Of a DNA stretch of 33,360 bases, positions 7,142 through 18,555 are shown piece after piece. Both the position numbers and the translations under genes were made by a program. This DNA comes from Alkalihalobacillus pseudalcaliphilus (GTDB lineage: Bacteria > Bacillota > Bacilli > Bacillales > Bacillaceae_D), in the NCBI GenBank assembly GCA_001038565.1, contig LFJO01000002.1, forward strand, positions 282,338-315,697, written 5' to 3'. Within the stretch, counting starts at the first letter, position 1. Each line of letters starts with the position of its first letter. Below the pieces are notes generated by a model. It was given only the letters and a program-made list of their open reading frames with translations, was not told the DNA's origin and did not search any database.

Positions 7142-8896
7142 ATGACACAAAAAGTAGAATGGCATAAAGGGGCAAGCTTCCTATTAGGAAAAACGGAAAT
7201 AGACTCCATCTATACACCAGAGGATTTAAATGAAGACCAAATCGAAATTGGTAAAATGGTTGAACAATTTGTTGAAAAAGATGTAACACCTTATATTGAC
7301 GATATTGAGAACCATGAATTTGAACATACTGTAAGATTATTAAAAAAAGCAGGGGAATTAGGTTTATTAGGTGCAGATGTACCAGAAAAATTTGGTGGGC
7401 TTGGCTTGGATAAATTGAGTTCATCAGTCATTACTGAAAAAATTGCCCGTGTTGGTGGTTTTGGACTTAGCCACGGTGCTCACGTAGGAATTGGCTCCTT
7501 ACCAATTGTATTTTTCGGGAACGAAGAACAAAAAGCGAAATACTTACCAGATCTAGCAAGTGGTGAAAAATTAGCTGCTTATGCTCTAACAGAACCGGGC
7601 TCAGGCTCCGATGCCTTAGGAGCGAGAACCAAGGCAGTTCTAAATGAAGCAGGGACACACTACGTATTAAACGGTGAAAAACAATGGATTACAAATGCTG
7701 GCTTTGCTGATGTTTTTGTTGTATATGCAAAAATTGATGGCGAAAAATTCACTGCTTTTATAGTTGATCGAGAATTCGAAGGTGTTGCTGTTGGACCAGA
7801 GGAAAAGAAAATGGGTATTAAGGGCTCTTCTACAAGGACGCTTATTTTAGAGGATGCACTCGTACCAGTTGATAATGTTTTAGGCGAAATTGGTAAAGGT
7901 CATCTGATTGCCTTTAACATTTTAAATATCGGTCGTTACAAATTGGGAATTGGTTGTCTAGGCGGTGCCAAACGTGGCTTAAAGCTAGCTTTAGATTATG
8001 CATCTGAGCGTAAACAATTTAAAACGCCAATTATTAACTTCCCACTTATTCAAGAAAAACTAGCGAAAATGGCGACTCGTATTTATGCAGCTGAGAGTGC
8101 GTGCTATCGTACAGGTGGATTATTTGAGCAAAGAATGTCAGATATGGAGGATGCATCAGGTCAAAATGCAGCCAAAGCGATTGCTGAATATGCTGTGGAG
8201 TGCTCGATTACCAAAATTGCAGGCTCAGAAATGTTAGATTTTGTTGCTGATGAAGCCGTTCAAATCCACGGTGGTTACGGATTTATGGCTGAATACGAGG
8301 TAGAAAGGATGTATCGCGATTCCAGAATTAATCGTATTTTTGAAGGGACAAATGAGATTAATCGTCTTCTAATTCCAGGTACGATCCTTCGTAAAGCAAT
8401 GAAGGGAGAATTACCTTTATTAGAAAAAGCGATGGATTTACAAAAAGAGCTATTGATGTTGATGCCAGCTCAAGTAGGTAGTGAGCCTTTAGAGCGAGAA
8501 GTAGCTGTTGTAGAGAACAGTAAAAAGCTGTTTCTATTAATTGCAGGTACGGCTGCACAAAAATATCAAGAAAAAATTCAAGATGAGCAAGAGATGCTTG
8601 CTAATGTTGCTGATATTGTATTAGAAATTTTCCAAATGGAATCAGCAGTAGCACGTACACAAAAAATGATAGAGCGAGTTGGTGAAGAAAAGGCTCAAAA
8701 ATACATTCTAATGACAGAATTATATTGTCATGAAGGACTAGTGAAAATTGAGGCCCTTGCTAAGGAAACAATTAGTAATGTGGAATCAGGAGATACGTTA
8801 AGAACGATGCTATCAATTGTTCGCAAGCTCACTAAAACTAATCCAATCAATGCAATCCAAACCAAACGAGCTATTGCAAAATATCTCATGGAATAG
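7142..8896 (+). CDS. fadE: Acyl-CoA dehydrogenase
   Basis: FAD-dependent enzyme for the first step of beta-oxidation. At 584 residues it is of the longer Bacillus FadE (YusJ) type: an acyl-CoA dehydrogenase core plus a C-terminal extension of about 180 residues. Visible are the N-terminal helical domain, the FAD/substrate signature ALTEPGSGSDALGARTKA near residue 150, and GGYGFMAEYEVERMYRDSRI and IFEGTNEINR near residues 379-410; the catalytic Glu of the family is in this region. The ATG is preceded by AAGGAGGA. It is third in the fad group but is separated from fadA by repeats, and a strong terminator follows. Confidence 0.95.
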   Translation: MTQKVEWHKGASFLLGKTEIDSIYTPEDLNEDQIEIGKMVEQFVEKDVTPYIDDIENHEFEHTVRLLKKAGELGLLGADVPEKFGGLGLDKLSSSVITEKIARVGGFGLSHGAHVGIGSLPIVFFGNEEQKAKYLPDLASGEKLAAYALTEPGSGSDALGARTKAVLNEAGTHYVLNGEKQWITNAGFADVFVVYAKIDGEKFTAFIVDREFEGVAVGPEEKKMGIKGSSTRTLILEDALVPVDNVLGEIGKGHLIAFNILNIGRYKLGIGCLGGAKRGLKLALDYASERKQFKTPIINFPLIQEKLAKMATRIYAAESACYRTGGLFEQRMSDMEDASGQNAAKAIAEYAVECSITKIAGSEMLDFVADEAVQIHGGYGFMAEYEVERMYRDSRINRIFEGTNEINRLLIPGTILRKAMKGELPLLEKAMDLQKELLMLMPAQVGSEPLEREVAVVENSKKLFLLIAGTAAQKYQEKIQDEQEMLANVADIVLEIFQMESAVARTQKMIERVGEEKAQKYILMTELYCHEGLVKIEALAKETISNVESGDTLRTMLSIVRKLTKTNPINAIQTKRAIAKYLME

Positions 8897-8911
8897 GGAG
8901 CATAAAAAAAT

Positions 8912-8949
8912 AAAGGAGAGGTCCCTTATTTAGGGGATCTCTCCTTTTT
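8912..8949 (+). terminator. Terminator after fadE
   Basis: AAAGGAGAGGTCCC (8912-8925) pairs with GGGATCTCTCCTTT (8934-8947) with one G-T pair and an 8-base loop, followed by T8945-T8949. Confidence 0.85.
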
Positions 8950-9020
8950 ATAATCATTGAATAATACGTCCTGCTTATCGTGACAGTATTTTTTACTTGT
9001 GACGGCAAGGAGGTGAACAT

Positions 9021-9121
9021 AAAAGGTGGTTAATGAAAAGATACGTAAGCTGAACGAGTGATTGTCTGTACAAAAAGGTGATTAATGTGAAGATATGGAA
9101 GCGAAACAAGTGATTACCTGC
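9021..9121 (+). repeat. Tandem imperfect repeat of about 50 bp
   Basis: The 50-base unit 9021-9070 is followed, after one base, by a second copy at 9072-9121. By hand count they differ at 11 of 50 positions; both run AAAAGGTG.TTAATG...AGAT...AAGC...AGTGATT. The rest of the gap 8950-9260 shows no gene. Confidence 0.6.
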
Positions 9122-9275
9122 ATAAAGCGGGCAACACCAACTAAAGAAGAGAGTTGCAAGACAATAGCCCCTCTGCCAATTGTTTCGAAATCGTGAAGAA
9201 AGGGCAAATTAGTGGTGATTCATTGAAAATTAACGTTTATCTCATTATAATAATTATCGAAGAGGAGTGATGAAC

Positions 9276-9632
9276 ATGAGTCTTACCTTTTATCAGTATC
9301 CTAAATGTGGAACTTGCCGAAATGCAAAAAAATGGTTAGAAACCAACGAGATTGAATTTGAATCGATTCACCTTGTCGAGAACCCACCAAGTAAGGAAGA
9401 ATTAAAAGAACTTTATGTTAAAAGTGGCCTGGAGCTAAAAAAATTCTTTAACACAAGCGGTCAAAAATACCGCGAATTAGGTCTTAAGGACAAGCTCAAA
9501 GATATGAATGAAGACGAACAATTACGTCTATTGGCAACGGATGGTATGCTTGTTAAAAGGCCGATTCTAACAGATGGAAAAAGAGTAACGGTTGGATTTA
9601 AAGAAGCAGAATACGAGCAAATTTGGAAATAA
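9276..9632 (+). CDS. yusI: Spx/ArsC-family protein YusI
   Basis: A 118-residue thioredoxin-fold protein of the ArsC/Spx family. It begins with MSLTFYQYPKCGTCRNAKKW, where the CGTC pair (CXXC) is the redox motif also found in Spx. The body, including YRELGLKDKLKDM and LVKRPILTDGKRVTVGF, is typical; the RPIL segment helps form the active-site wall in ArsC relatives. The start is the ATG at 9276, 9 bases after AGAGGAG; a GTG at 9267 lies inside the ribosome binding site. The order yusI-gcvH is as in B. subtilis. The reaction is not known; a role as arsenate reductase is not supported by context. Confidence 0.9.
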   Translation: MSLTFYQYPKCGTCRNAKKWLETNEIEFESIHLVENPPSKEELKELYVKSGLELKKFFNTSGQKYRELGLKDKLKDMNEDEQLRLLATDGMLVKRPILTDGKRVTVGFKEAEYEQIWK

Positions 9633-9725
9633 AGTAATCAAGGATGTTCATTTTATAAAAAACCATGTATAGTAATTTTATAGAGAAAACTATAACATGC
9701 TTAAAATATTGGAGGTTTCATCTAA

Positions 9726-10112
9726 ATGAGTAATTTACCAAAAGAATTAAAGTATTCAGAAGAACACGAGTGGGTAAAAACGGAAGACGGCAAAGTGCGT
9801 ATCGGAATTACTGACTTTGCTCAATCAGAGTTAGGAGATATTGTTTTTGTAGAGCTACCAGAGGTTGGTGACGAAATCGAAGCGGACGAGCCATTTGGAA
9901 GTGTAGAATCAGTTAAGACTGTTTCTGAGCTTTATGCTCCTATTAGTGGAAAAGTAGTTGAAATCAATGAGGATTTAGATGATTCTCCTGAATTTGTTAA
10001 TGAATCACCATACGAAAAGGCATGGATGATTGTTGTTGAGCCTTCTGATGAGTCTGAAATTGACAAATTAATGTCAGCTGACCAATATGAAGAAATGATT
10101 AACGAAGATTAA
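9726..10112 (+). CDS. gcvH: Glycine cleavage system H protein
   Basis: Lipoyl carrier of the glycine cleavage system that shuttles the aminomethyl group between the P, T and L proteins. In Bacillus it is also the entry point for lipoyl relay to other lipoate-dependent enzymes. The lipoylated Lys is at about residue 64 in [19 protein letters not shown]. It has the normal length, 128 residues, and the normal start region [11 protein letters not shown]. The ATG is preceded by TTGGAGG. A hairpin terminator follows after 21 bases, so it is probably transcribed alone or with yusI. Confidence 0.95.
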   Translation: MSNLPKELKYSEEHEWVKTEDGKVRIGITDFAQSELGDIVFVELPEVGDEIEADEPFGSVESVKTVSELYAPISGKVVEINEDLDDSPEFVNESPYEKAWMIVVEPSDESEIDKLMSADQYEEMINED

Positions 10113-10133
10113 TACCCTAAATGATTGAAATCG

Positions 10134-10165
10134 AAGCACGAAGAGTTTACTCTTTGTGCTTTTTC
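10134..10165 (+). terminator. Terminator after gcvH
   Basis: AGCACGAAGAG (10135-10145) pairs with CTCTTTGTGCT (10150-10160) around a 4-base loop, followed by T residues. Confidence 0.8.
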
Positions 10166-10260
10166 CTGATCCAACTTCCACCCGATTTCCCACTAATTTT
10201 GGAGAATGACACGCTATTAGAAGGTTAACTTATCAATATAACAGGATAGGGGGAATTAGT

Positions 10261-10497
10261 TTGGATCTAGAGAAAATCGATGTTACGAGTAAAATTATTG
10301 GGAAATATCAAGATGGTCAATTAAACCTTTATATGGGTGATATTCGTATTGGGGAAGTAACAGAATCAAATGAAGGATTAAAAAGAAAAATGAAAAAAGG
10401 CTTTGTTTTTGAAGATAATAAGATTTTCCATTATGAAAATGCTCACCCTGAACAAGTACGGGCGTATGTTGAAAATTGTGATGGTGGTTGGTGTTGA
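10261..10497 (+). CDS. yusG: YusG family protein
   Basis: A 78-residue protein of unknown function, syntenic with B. subtilis yusG, which also follows gcvH and also has about 78 residues. Start: TTG, with GGGGGA 5-10 bases upstream. The body reads as a small beta-rich domain (LNLYMGDIRIGEV, KKGFVFEDNKIFHYEN), and the protein ends in CDGGWC, a Cys pair that could bind metal or be redox active. In B. subtilis other yus genes come between this point and metN; they are missing here. Confidence 0.8.
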   Translation: MDLEKIDVTSKIIGKYQDGQLNLYMGDIRIGEVTESNEGLKRKMKKGFVFEDNKIFHYENAHPEQVRAYVENCDGGWC

Positions 10498-10550
10498 ATA
10501 ATAATTTGACTATTCCGATAATAAACATAAGGATACTAGTGTAAAAAAGG

Positions 10551-10580
10551 TTGACAATATTTTTTGTCGCGTGTTACGAT
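10551..10580 (+). promoter_or_regulatory. Promoter of the met riboswitch operon
   Basis: TTGACA (10551-10556) and TACGAT (10575-10580) are separated by 18 bp. The start point would lie about 25 bases before the SAM riboswitch. Confidence 0.7.
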
Positions 10581-10610
10581 GTATCCAATATAAATGAACA
10601 TTATAATTTT

Positions 10611-10770
10611 CTCTTATCGAGAGAGGTGGAGGGACTGGCCCGATGAAACCCGGCAACCGTAAAACATTATGTTAAGACGGTGCTAAATCCTGCAAAGCTA
10701 TATAGCTTTGAAAGATGAGATTAAGGTAAAACCTTCTTTTCATCTGTATAGATAAAAAGAAGGTTTTTTT
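10611..10770 (+). promoter_or_regulatory. SAM-I riboswitch (S-box) with terminator
   Basis: The aptamer (about 10611-10720) has the conserved S-box pieces: AGAGGTGGAGGGACTGGCCC, GATGAAACCCGGCAACC, and GGTGCTAAATCCTGC. Its P1 helix is closed by CTTATC near 10613 and GATGAG (10714-10719). The expression platform is a terminator: AAAACCTTCTTTT (10728-10740) pairs with AAAAGAAGGTTTT, followed by seven T. With SAM bound the terminator forms and metNIQ is off; methionine shortage leads to read-through. This is the standard control of methionine transport in bacilli. Confidence 0.95.
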
Positions 10771-10847
10771 GGTTCAAAAACCCACACTTTAATAATGTTT
10801 GTTCTCGTAAGAAATGCGTGGGGGAAATTGTCAGGAGGCAAGAAGCG

Positions 10848-11873
10848 GTGATTACATTAAGTGACATCCAAAAGATTTTTACTACCAAGGATGGTCCTGT
10901 GAATGCAGTTGATGGTGTTAACCTTGAGATAAAAAAAGGCCAAATTTTTGGTGTGATTGGTTATAGTGGTGCTGGTAAAAGTACACTAATTCGAATGCTT
11001 AATATGTTAGAAAGACCAACAAGTGGCGAAGTGAAAATAGCAGGGAAAAGCTTATCCACATTATCCAATGCTGAATTAAGAAAAGCGAGACAGGAAATAG
11101 GCATGATTTTTCAGCATTTTAATTTATTATGGTCAAGAACGGTCCATGAAAATATTGCTTTCCCTCTAGAAATTGCAGGGCTACCCAAGAAACAAAGGGA
11201 CGCAAGAGTGGACGAATTAATTGAGCTTGTTGGGCTGAAAGGCCGTGGTTCTAGTTATCCTTCTCAGTTAAGTGGTGGTCAAAAACAAAGAGTCGGTATT
11301 GCACGTGCTTTAGCCAATAACCCAAAGGTTTTATTGTGTGATGAAGCAACTTCAGCTCTTGATCCGAAAACAACAGATTCGATTTTGGATTTGTTAGTCG
11401 ATATTAACAAAAAATTAGATTTAACCATTATTCTTATCACACATGAGATGCATGTTATTCGTAAAATTTGTCATGAAGTGGCCGTAATGGAAGGTGGTAA
11501 AATTGTTGAACAAGGTGAAGTATTAGAAGTTTTTCGTAAACCTAAACAAGAAATGACGAAGGAATTTGTTAAACAAATTACTGAACCAGAGGATACGATT
11601 CAATCGTTAGAGCATTTCTTTAAACAAGACAATGGTGGAAAGGTCGTTAAGCTTACGTTCGTTGGCAAAGATGCAGAACGCCCGCTTATCACAGAGCTTA
11701 TTCGCCATTTTCATATAGAGGTAAATATTCTTCAAGGAAAGATCTCGAAAACAAGGGATAGTTCATATGGTTCATTATTTGTTCATTTAAATGGTGAAAA
11801 AGAGGATATTGAAAAAGCGATTGCCTTTATTCAAGAAGAGCAAGTTGAATGGGAGGTAATTGAGCGTGTTTGA
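10848..11873 (+). CDS. metN: Methionine ABC transporter ATP-binding protein
   Basis: ATPase subunit of the MetNIQ importer for methionine and methionine derivatives, at the inner face of the membrane. Walker A is GYSGAGKST, the ABC signature is LSGGQKQR, Walker B is VLLCDEATSALDP, and the switch His is in LITHEMHV. The last about 90 residues form the NIL domain that binds methionine and inhibits transport when the cell is replete. I choose the GTG at 10848, 9 bases after AGGAGG, giving 341 residues, the same as B. subtilis MetN. An in-frame start at 10818 would lie upstream of this site. The end overlaps metI by 8 bases. Confidence 0.95.
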   Translation: MITLSDIQKIFTTKDGPVNAVDGVNLEIKKGQIFGVIGYSGAGKSTLIRMLNMLERPTSGEVKIAGKSLSTLSNAELRKARQEIGMIFQHFNLLWSRTVHENIAFPLEIAGLPKKQRDARVDELIELVGLKGRGSSYPSQLSGGQKQRVGIARALANNPKVLLCDEATSALDPKTTDSILDLLVDINKKLDLTIILITHEMHVIRKICHEVAVMEGGKIVEQGEVLEVFRKPKQEMTKEFVKQITEPEDTIQSLEHFFKQDNGGKVVKLTFVGKDAERPLITELIRHFHIEVNILQGKISKTRDSSYGSLFVHLNGEKEDIEKAIAFIQEEQVEWEVIERV

Positions 11874-12534
11874 TGAATTTTTAGACGATATAAAATGGGA
11901 TTTATTATGGGAAGCGACGATAGAAACCGTTTATATGGCAGGGATATCGGTTGCTGCAACATTTATTCTCGGTATATTTCTTGGTTTAATGCTCTATTTA
12001 ACTAATCGGGGGAATATGTGGGAAAACCGATTTTTTAATTTTATTTTTGCAGCGATTGTGAATGTTTTTCGTTCAATTCCGTTTATTATCTTAATTATTT
12101 TATTGATTCCTTTTACTAGATCGTTATTTGGATCTATCTTAGGCCCAACGGCCGCTTTACCGGCTTTAATCATTGGAGCGGCACCATTCTACGCTCGTAT
12201 GGTTGAAATTGCTTTGCGTGAAGTAGATAAAGGTGTAGTAGAAGCCGCTTATTCCATGGGTGCATCGAATTTGCGAATTATTTGGAAGGTCCTTTTACCA
12301 GAATCAATGCCAGCGTTGATTTCAGGTATTACCGTAACGAGTATTTCTTTAATTAGCTTTACAGCGATGGCAGGGACAATTGGGGCCGGTGGATTAGGAC
12401 ATTTAGCCTTTCTAGAAGGTTTCCAACGAAATAACTCAGCCATTATGGTAGTAGCAACAATCACTATATTAATCTTGGTATTTATAATCCAAGCGATTGG
12501 TGATGTTCTAACAAATAAATTAGATAAACGATAA
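11866..12534 (+). CDS. metI: Methionine ABC transporter permease
   Basis: Membrane subunit of the importer, called MetP in B. subtilis and MetI elsewhere. It has 222 residues with five predicted transmembrane segments, the first around YMAGISVAATFILGIFLGL. The coupling loop that meets MetN is EVDKGVVEAAYSMGASNLRI, the EAA motif. The start is the GTG at 11866, 9 bases after GGAGG and overlapping the metN stop; a TTG six bases earlier is also possible. Third in line after the riboswitch and metN. Confidence 0.95.
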   Translation: MFDEFLDDIKWDLLWEATIETVYMAGISVAATFILGIFLGLMLYLTNRGNMWENRFFNFIFAAIVNVFRSIPFIILIILLIPFTRSLFGSILGPTAALPALIIGAAPFYARMVEIALREVDKGVVEAAYSMGASNLRIIWKVLLPESMPALISGITVTSISLISFTAMAGTIGAGGLGHLAFLEGFQRNNSAIMVVATITILILVFIIQAIGDVLTNKLDKR

Positions 12535-12549
12535 GAGGGAGAGAATGTG

Positions 12550-13395
12550 ATGAAAAAGTTCGTAAAAGCTTTAGGTGCTGTTGCTTTAACAGCTGCATTG
12601 GTTGCTTGTGGAAGTAATGATAATGAAAATAATGCAAGTGGTGATGAGTCAGCTGATGATACACAAACGATTCGGATTGGAACTTCGGCAGTTCCACATG
12701 CATCGATTTTAGAAGCGGCGGAACCTTTGTTAGCTGAAAAAGGTATTGAATTAGATATTGTTGTTTTTTCTGACTATATTTTACCAAACCAAGAATTAGA
12801 GTCAGGTGATTTAGATGTTAACTATTTCCAAACTCCTGGATACTTAGCTCAACAAATCGCTGATTATGATTATGACTTCGTTAGTGTTGGTTCTGTCCAC
12901 GCTGAGCCGATTGGTATTTATTCTCAAGAATATGCAAGTCTAGACGATCTTCCAGAAGGTGCACAAATTATTCTAAGTGATTCGATTAGTGACCATGGAC
13001 GTATTCTTCCTATCTTTGAAGATGCAGGATTAATTGAACTTGGCAATGCTGAAGGTGAATTAGCGACAATTGAAGATATTACTTCTAACCCAAAAAATAT
13101 AGAGTTTGGTTCACGCCAAATTGAAGCACGTTTGTTAGCTGCTTCATTTGAATCAGGCGAAGGTGATGCCGTTGCAATTAATACCAATTATGCATTAGAA
13201 GGAAATATTAATATTGACGAAAGCGGTATTGCTTTTGAAGCAGATGATAAACTTCAAGGGAATTTAATTGTTGTTCGTGCTGAGGATGAAAATAATGAAG
13301 CAATTTTAACTTTATTAGAAGTTTTACAATCTGAAGATATTCAAGAATTTATTAAAGAAGAATTTAAGGGTGCGGTCATTCCATTAGTTGAATAA
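12550..13395 (+). CDS. metQ: Methionine-binding lipoprotein
   Basis: Substrate-binding protein of the Met importer, anchored on the outer face of the membrane. It has a lipoprotein signal peptide with lipobox LVAC, the modified Cys being residue 20. A short acidic linker follows (NDNENNASGDESADD), then the NlpA/MetQ domain from IRIGTSAVPHASILE to the end, with VNYFQTPGYL and YALEGN typical of the family. It has 281 residues from the ATG at 12550; a GTG directly before it is an alternative. GAGGGAGAG precedes the start. A terminator follows. Confidence 0.95.
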   Translation: MKKFVKALGAVALTAALVACGSNDNENNASGDESADDTQTIRIGTSAVPHASILEAAEPLLAEKGIELDIVVFSDYILPNQELESGDLDVNYFQTPGYLAQQIADYDYDFVSVGSVHAEPIGIYSQEYASLDDLPEGAQIILSDSISDHGRILPIFEDAGLIELGNAEGELATIEDITSNPKNIEFGSRQIEARLLAASFESGEGDAVAINTNYALEGNINIDESGIAFEADDKLQGNLIVVRAEDENNEAILTLLEVLQSEDIQEFIKEEFKGAVIPLVE

Positions 13396-13409
13396 AGGGA
13401 AATAAAAAT

Positions 13410-13454
13410 AACACACTCACTCAGGCTTGTTGAAGTTTGGGAGGGTGTGTTTTT
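13410..13454 (+). terminator. Terminator of the met operon
   Basis: AACACACTC (13410-13418) pairs with GGGTGTGTT (13443-13451), with one G-T pair, and T13450-T13454 follow. The loop is long (24 bases). Confidence 0.7.
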
Positions 13455-13596
13455 GATTTGTGGAGGCAAAAAGGGGAAGAAGAACCATCCTGGCCTATGC
13501 AAAACTAAATAAATATCAGTTAGCTATCTGAAGCATACTCTTCTATTTATGAACCATACTACATAGAGAGAATGTGACGGAAGGATGCGTTGACAT

Positions 13597-14007
13597 ATGT
13601 CGAATCAGCAAAGTGACCAAACCCCCATTGCAATGGCTTTACAGGAATATAAGGAAGGCGTACACCAATTTTCGAAAAAGATGCCGCATATTGCAAAAAA
13701 ACATCAAGCATTTACGGAAGCTTGTTTTGAGGAAGGGAAATTAACAAAACGGGAAAAGCAATTGATTGCTTTAGCGGTAAGTGTAATTGCTCAAGATGAG
13801 TATTGTATGATTTACCATACGAAAATGTGTTTAGATGAAGGCTGTGAAGAAGAGGAAGTTTTAGAAGCGGTTGCTGTGAGTGCGGCTTTTGGTGGTGGGG
13901 CCGTCATGAGCCAAGCAGTGACACTTGTATTAGAATCTTTATCTGAATTTGAACAAAAGCAAAAGCCCAAGTCAAAAAAAGATAAAAACTCACAGGATGA
14001 AAACTAA
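13597..14007 (+). CDS. yurZ: Carboxymuconolactone decarboxylase family protein YurZ
   Basis: A 136-residue all-helical protein of the AhpD/CMD family. The family motif appears as EYCMIYHTKMCLDEGCEEEE, with Cys and His five residues apart (C-x4-H rather than the usual CXXC of peroxidase AhpD), followed by VLEAVAVSAAFGGGAVMS. It is syntenic with B. subtilis yurZ, between metQ and sufC. A Lys-rich tail after residue 118 is not part of the domain. Substrate and reaction are unknown; the position next to suf hints at redox or stress work but does not prove it. Start: ATG, with GGAAGG 12 bases upstream. Confidence 0.85.
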   Translation: MSNQQSDQTPIAMALQEYKEGVHQFSKKMPHIAKKHQAFTEACFEEGKLTKREKQLIALAVSVIAQDEYCMIYHTKMCLDEGCEEEEVLEAVAVSAAFGGGAVMSQAVTLVLESLSEFEQKQKPKSKKDKNSQDEN

Positions 14008-14187
14008 TCAATACGTCAATATGTAAGGAAAAGCGAGGAAGGTGCTTAAATTCTTGTGAAGTTATAGCTTATGTTTGATAAATCTATCTGATGGGAATAG
14101 GTGGAGTAGGATCGTATCAGGTCACTTTTGTCAGATCTTCTTACTAATGGTACGATCGTAATTGTCAAATAACGAAAGGATTGATTT

Positions 14188-14364
14188 ATTATTCAACCGC
14201 AAAGTAAGCAACATTCACCAGAGATGGAAAAAGGAATGCAGCAATCACATGGGATGAGTTACGCGGAATATAACAATAGCTTAGAAAATCGTCTGAAAGT
14301 AGAAAAAAGACGCGAAAAAGAGTATGAAATGACGAAAAAAATAGCCTATTCGCTAGACAAGTAA
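14188..14364 (+). CDS. Small charged protein, 58 aa, apparently starting at ATT
   Basis: I do not recognise this protein. The frame is closed upstream by TGA at 14182, and no ATG, GTG or TTG lies between that stop and codon Q3. GAAAGGA (14174-14180) lies 7 bases before ATT ATT CAA, the ideal distance for a start at ATT (14188). The product would read MIQPQSKQHSPEMEKGMQQS..., then a charged helix (ENRLKVEKRREKEYEMTKK) and end in AYSLDK. The first ATG in frame (14224) has no ribosome binding site. A hairpin terminator follows at 14385. It stands between yurZ and sufC. It could also be a decayed gene or start by ATG at 14224 or 14254. Confidence 0.5.
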   Translation: MIQPQSKQHSPEMEKGMQQSHGMSYAEYNNSLENRLKVEKRREKEYEMTKKIAYSLDK

Positions 14365-14384
14365 TAGGCTTCAAGCATAAAATA

Positions 14385-14421
14385 GAAAGAAGCAGAGTGA
14401 ATACACTCTGTTTCTTTCGTT
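14385..14421 (+). terminator. Terminator after the 58-codon gene
   Basis: GAAAGAAGCAGAGTG (14385-14399) pairs with CACTCTGTTTCTTTC (14404-14418) over 15 positions with one G-T pair and a 4-base loop; the T-run after it is short (GTTT). Confidence 0.65.
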
Positions 14422-14707
14422 TGGAAAAGCCGATATTCTCAATTACCATGTTCTTATTGATTTTTTTTAGGGAATATTTTGGTAATGAGTTGTATAGCTT
14501 TTTGTGAATGTGTAAATGAATGAGAGATAAGGAAATACGATGAATGAAGGCTGTTATCAACTTTACCTGTGAAATCTTAGCATGGTTTTCCAATTGTTCT
14601 TAACTTGAATTCAGATTAAATTTGTTATAAGATTGGAATGATAATAGATTGATAATAGTTCAATTCTAAAAATGTACGCGAAGACGCGATTAAACGGAGG
14701 TATAGTC
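14422..14707. promoter_or_regulatory. Upstream region of the suf operon
   Basis: No gene is supported. The suf promoter should lie here. TTGAAT (14605-14610) and TATAAG (14626-14631) are present but only 15 bp apart. TGATAAT occurs at 14639-14645 and again at 14650-14656, an 11-bp period that could be a regulator site. Both readings are uncertain. Confidence 0.3.
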
Positions 14708-15487
14708 ATGACAGCACCATTTTTAAAAATCGAGAACTTATACGTGTCAATAGAAGGAAAAGAAATCTTAAAAGATTTCAGTCTAGAAATTAAAGGCGGA
14801 GAAATCCATGCCATTATGGGACCTAACGGAACAGGTAAATCAACATTAGCATCTGCCATTATGGGTCATCCAAAATATGAAATTACGAGCGGTTCTATTC
14901 ATATGGACGGTGAAGATGTATTAGAGATGGAAGTAGATGAGCGTGCACAAGCTGGTCTTTTCTTAGCTATGCAATACCCTTCTGAAATTAGCGGTATTAC
15001 AAATGCTGACTTTTTACGTTCTGCCATTAATGCTCAACGTGAAGAAGGCGATGAGATTTCACTAATGAAATTTATCCGTAAGTTAGACGAGAAAATGGAC
15101 GTTTTAGATATGGATAATGAGATGTCTCAACGTTATTTAAATGAAGGTTTCTCTGGTGGAGAAAAGAAACGTAATGAAATTCTTCAGTTATTAATGTTAG
15201 AACCCAAAATTGCCATTCTAGATGAAATTGACTCAGGTCTAGATATCGATGCATTAAAGATTGTATCTACAGGAGTAAACGCTATGCGTGGGCCAGAATT
15301 CGGTTCGCTAATCATTACTCACTACCAACGTTTATTAAACTATATTACACCTGATTATGTACATGTTATGATGCAAGGACGCATCGTGAAATCCGGTGGT
15401 CCAGAATTAGCACAACGTTTAGAGGCGGAAGGTTATGACTGGATTAAAGAAGAGTTAGGAATCGAAGACGAGACTGTAAATTCTTAA
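14708..15487 (+). CDS. sufC: Fe-S cluster assembly ATPase SufC
   Basis: ABC-type ATPase that works with SufB and SufD in the cytoplasmic scaffold for Fe-S cluster assembly. It is soluble and has no membrane partner. Walker A is [12 protein letters not shown], the signature is FSGGEKKR (the SufC form), Walker B is [12 protein letters not shown], and the switch His is in IITHYQRLL. The start is the ATG at 14708, preceded by CGGAGG; 259 residues, close to B. subtilis SufC. An in-frame ATG at 14672 lacks a ribosome binding site. It is the first gene of the operon sufC-D-S-U-B. Confidence 0.95.
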   Translation: MTAPFLKIENLYVSIEGKEILKDFSLEIKGGEIHAIMGPNGTGKSTLASAIMGHPKYEITSGSIHMDGEDVLEMEVDERAQAGLFLAMQYPSEISGITNADFLRSAINAQREEGDEISLMKFIRKLDEKMDVLDMDNEMSQRYLNEGFSGGEKKRNEILQLLMLEPKIAILDEIDSGLDIDALKIVSTGVNAMRGPEFGSLIITHYQRLLNYITPDYVHVMMQGRIVKSGGPELAQRLEAEGYDWIKEELGIEDETVNS

Positions 15488-15578
15488 TATCTTCTCCCTT
15501 CTAAATAACAAGGAGGGTTGTTCGATAAGCTTGGTTTAATCAATATCGGAAATGAAACAGTAAAGGGTGAGTAATTTT

Positions 15579-18536
<2,958 letters not shown>

Positions 18537-18555
18537 ATTTTAAGGAGGGTTTCCG

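Noticed and set aside
9276-9632. Arsenate reductase
   Set aside because: The CXXC motif and synteny fit YusI of the Spx/ArsC family; no ars genes are near.
14189-14593. Open frame of 134 codons on the minus strand
   Set aside because: It runs antisense to the small ATT-start gene and its terminator and across the suf upstream region, has no ribosome binding site, and its Leu/Ser/Phe-rich content is typical of the complement of A+T-rich DNA.
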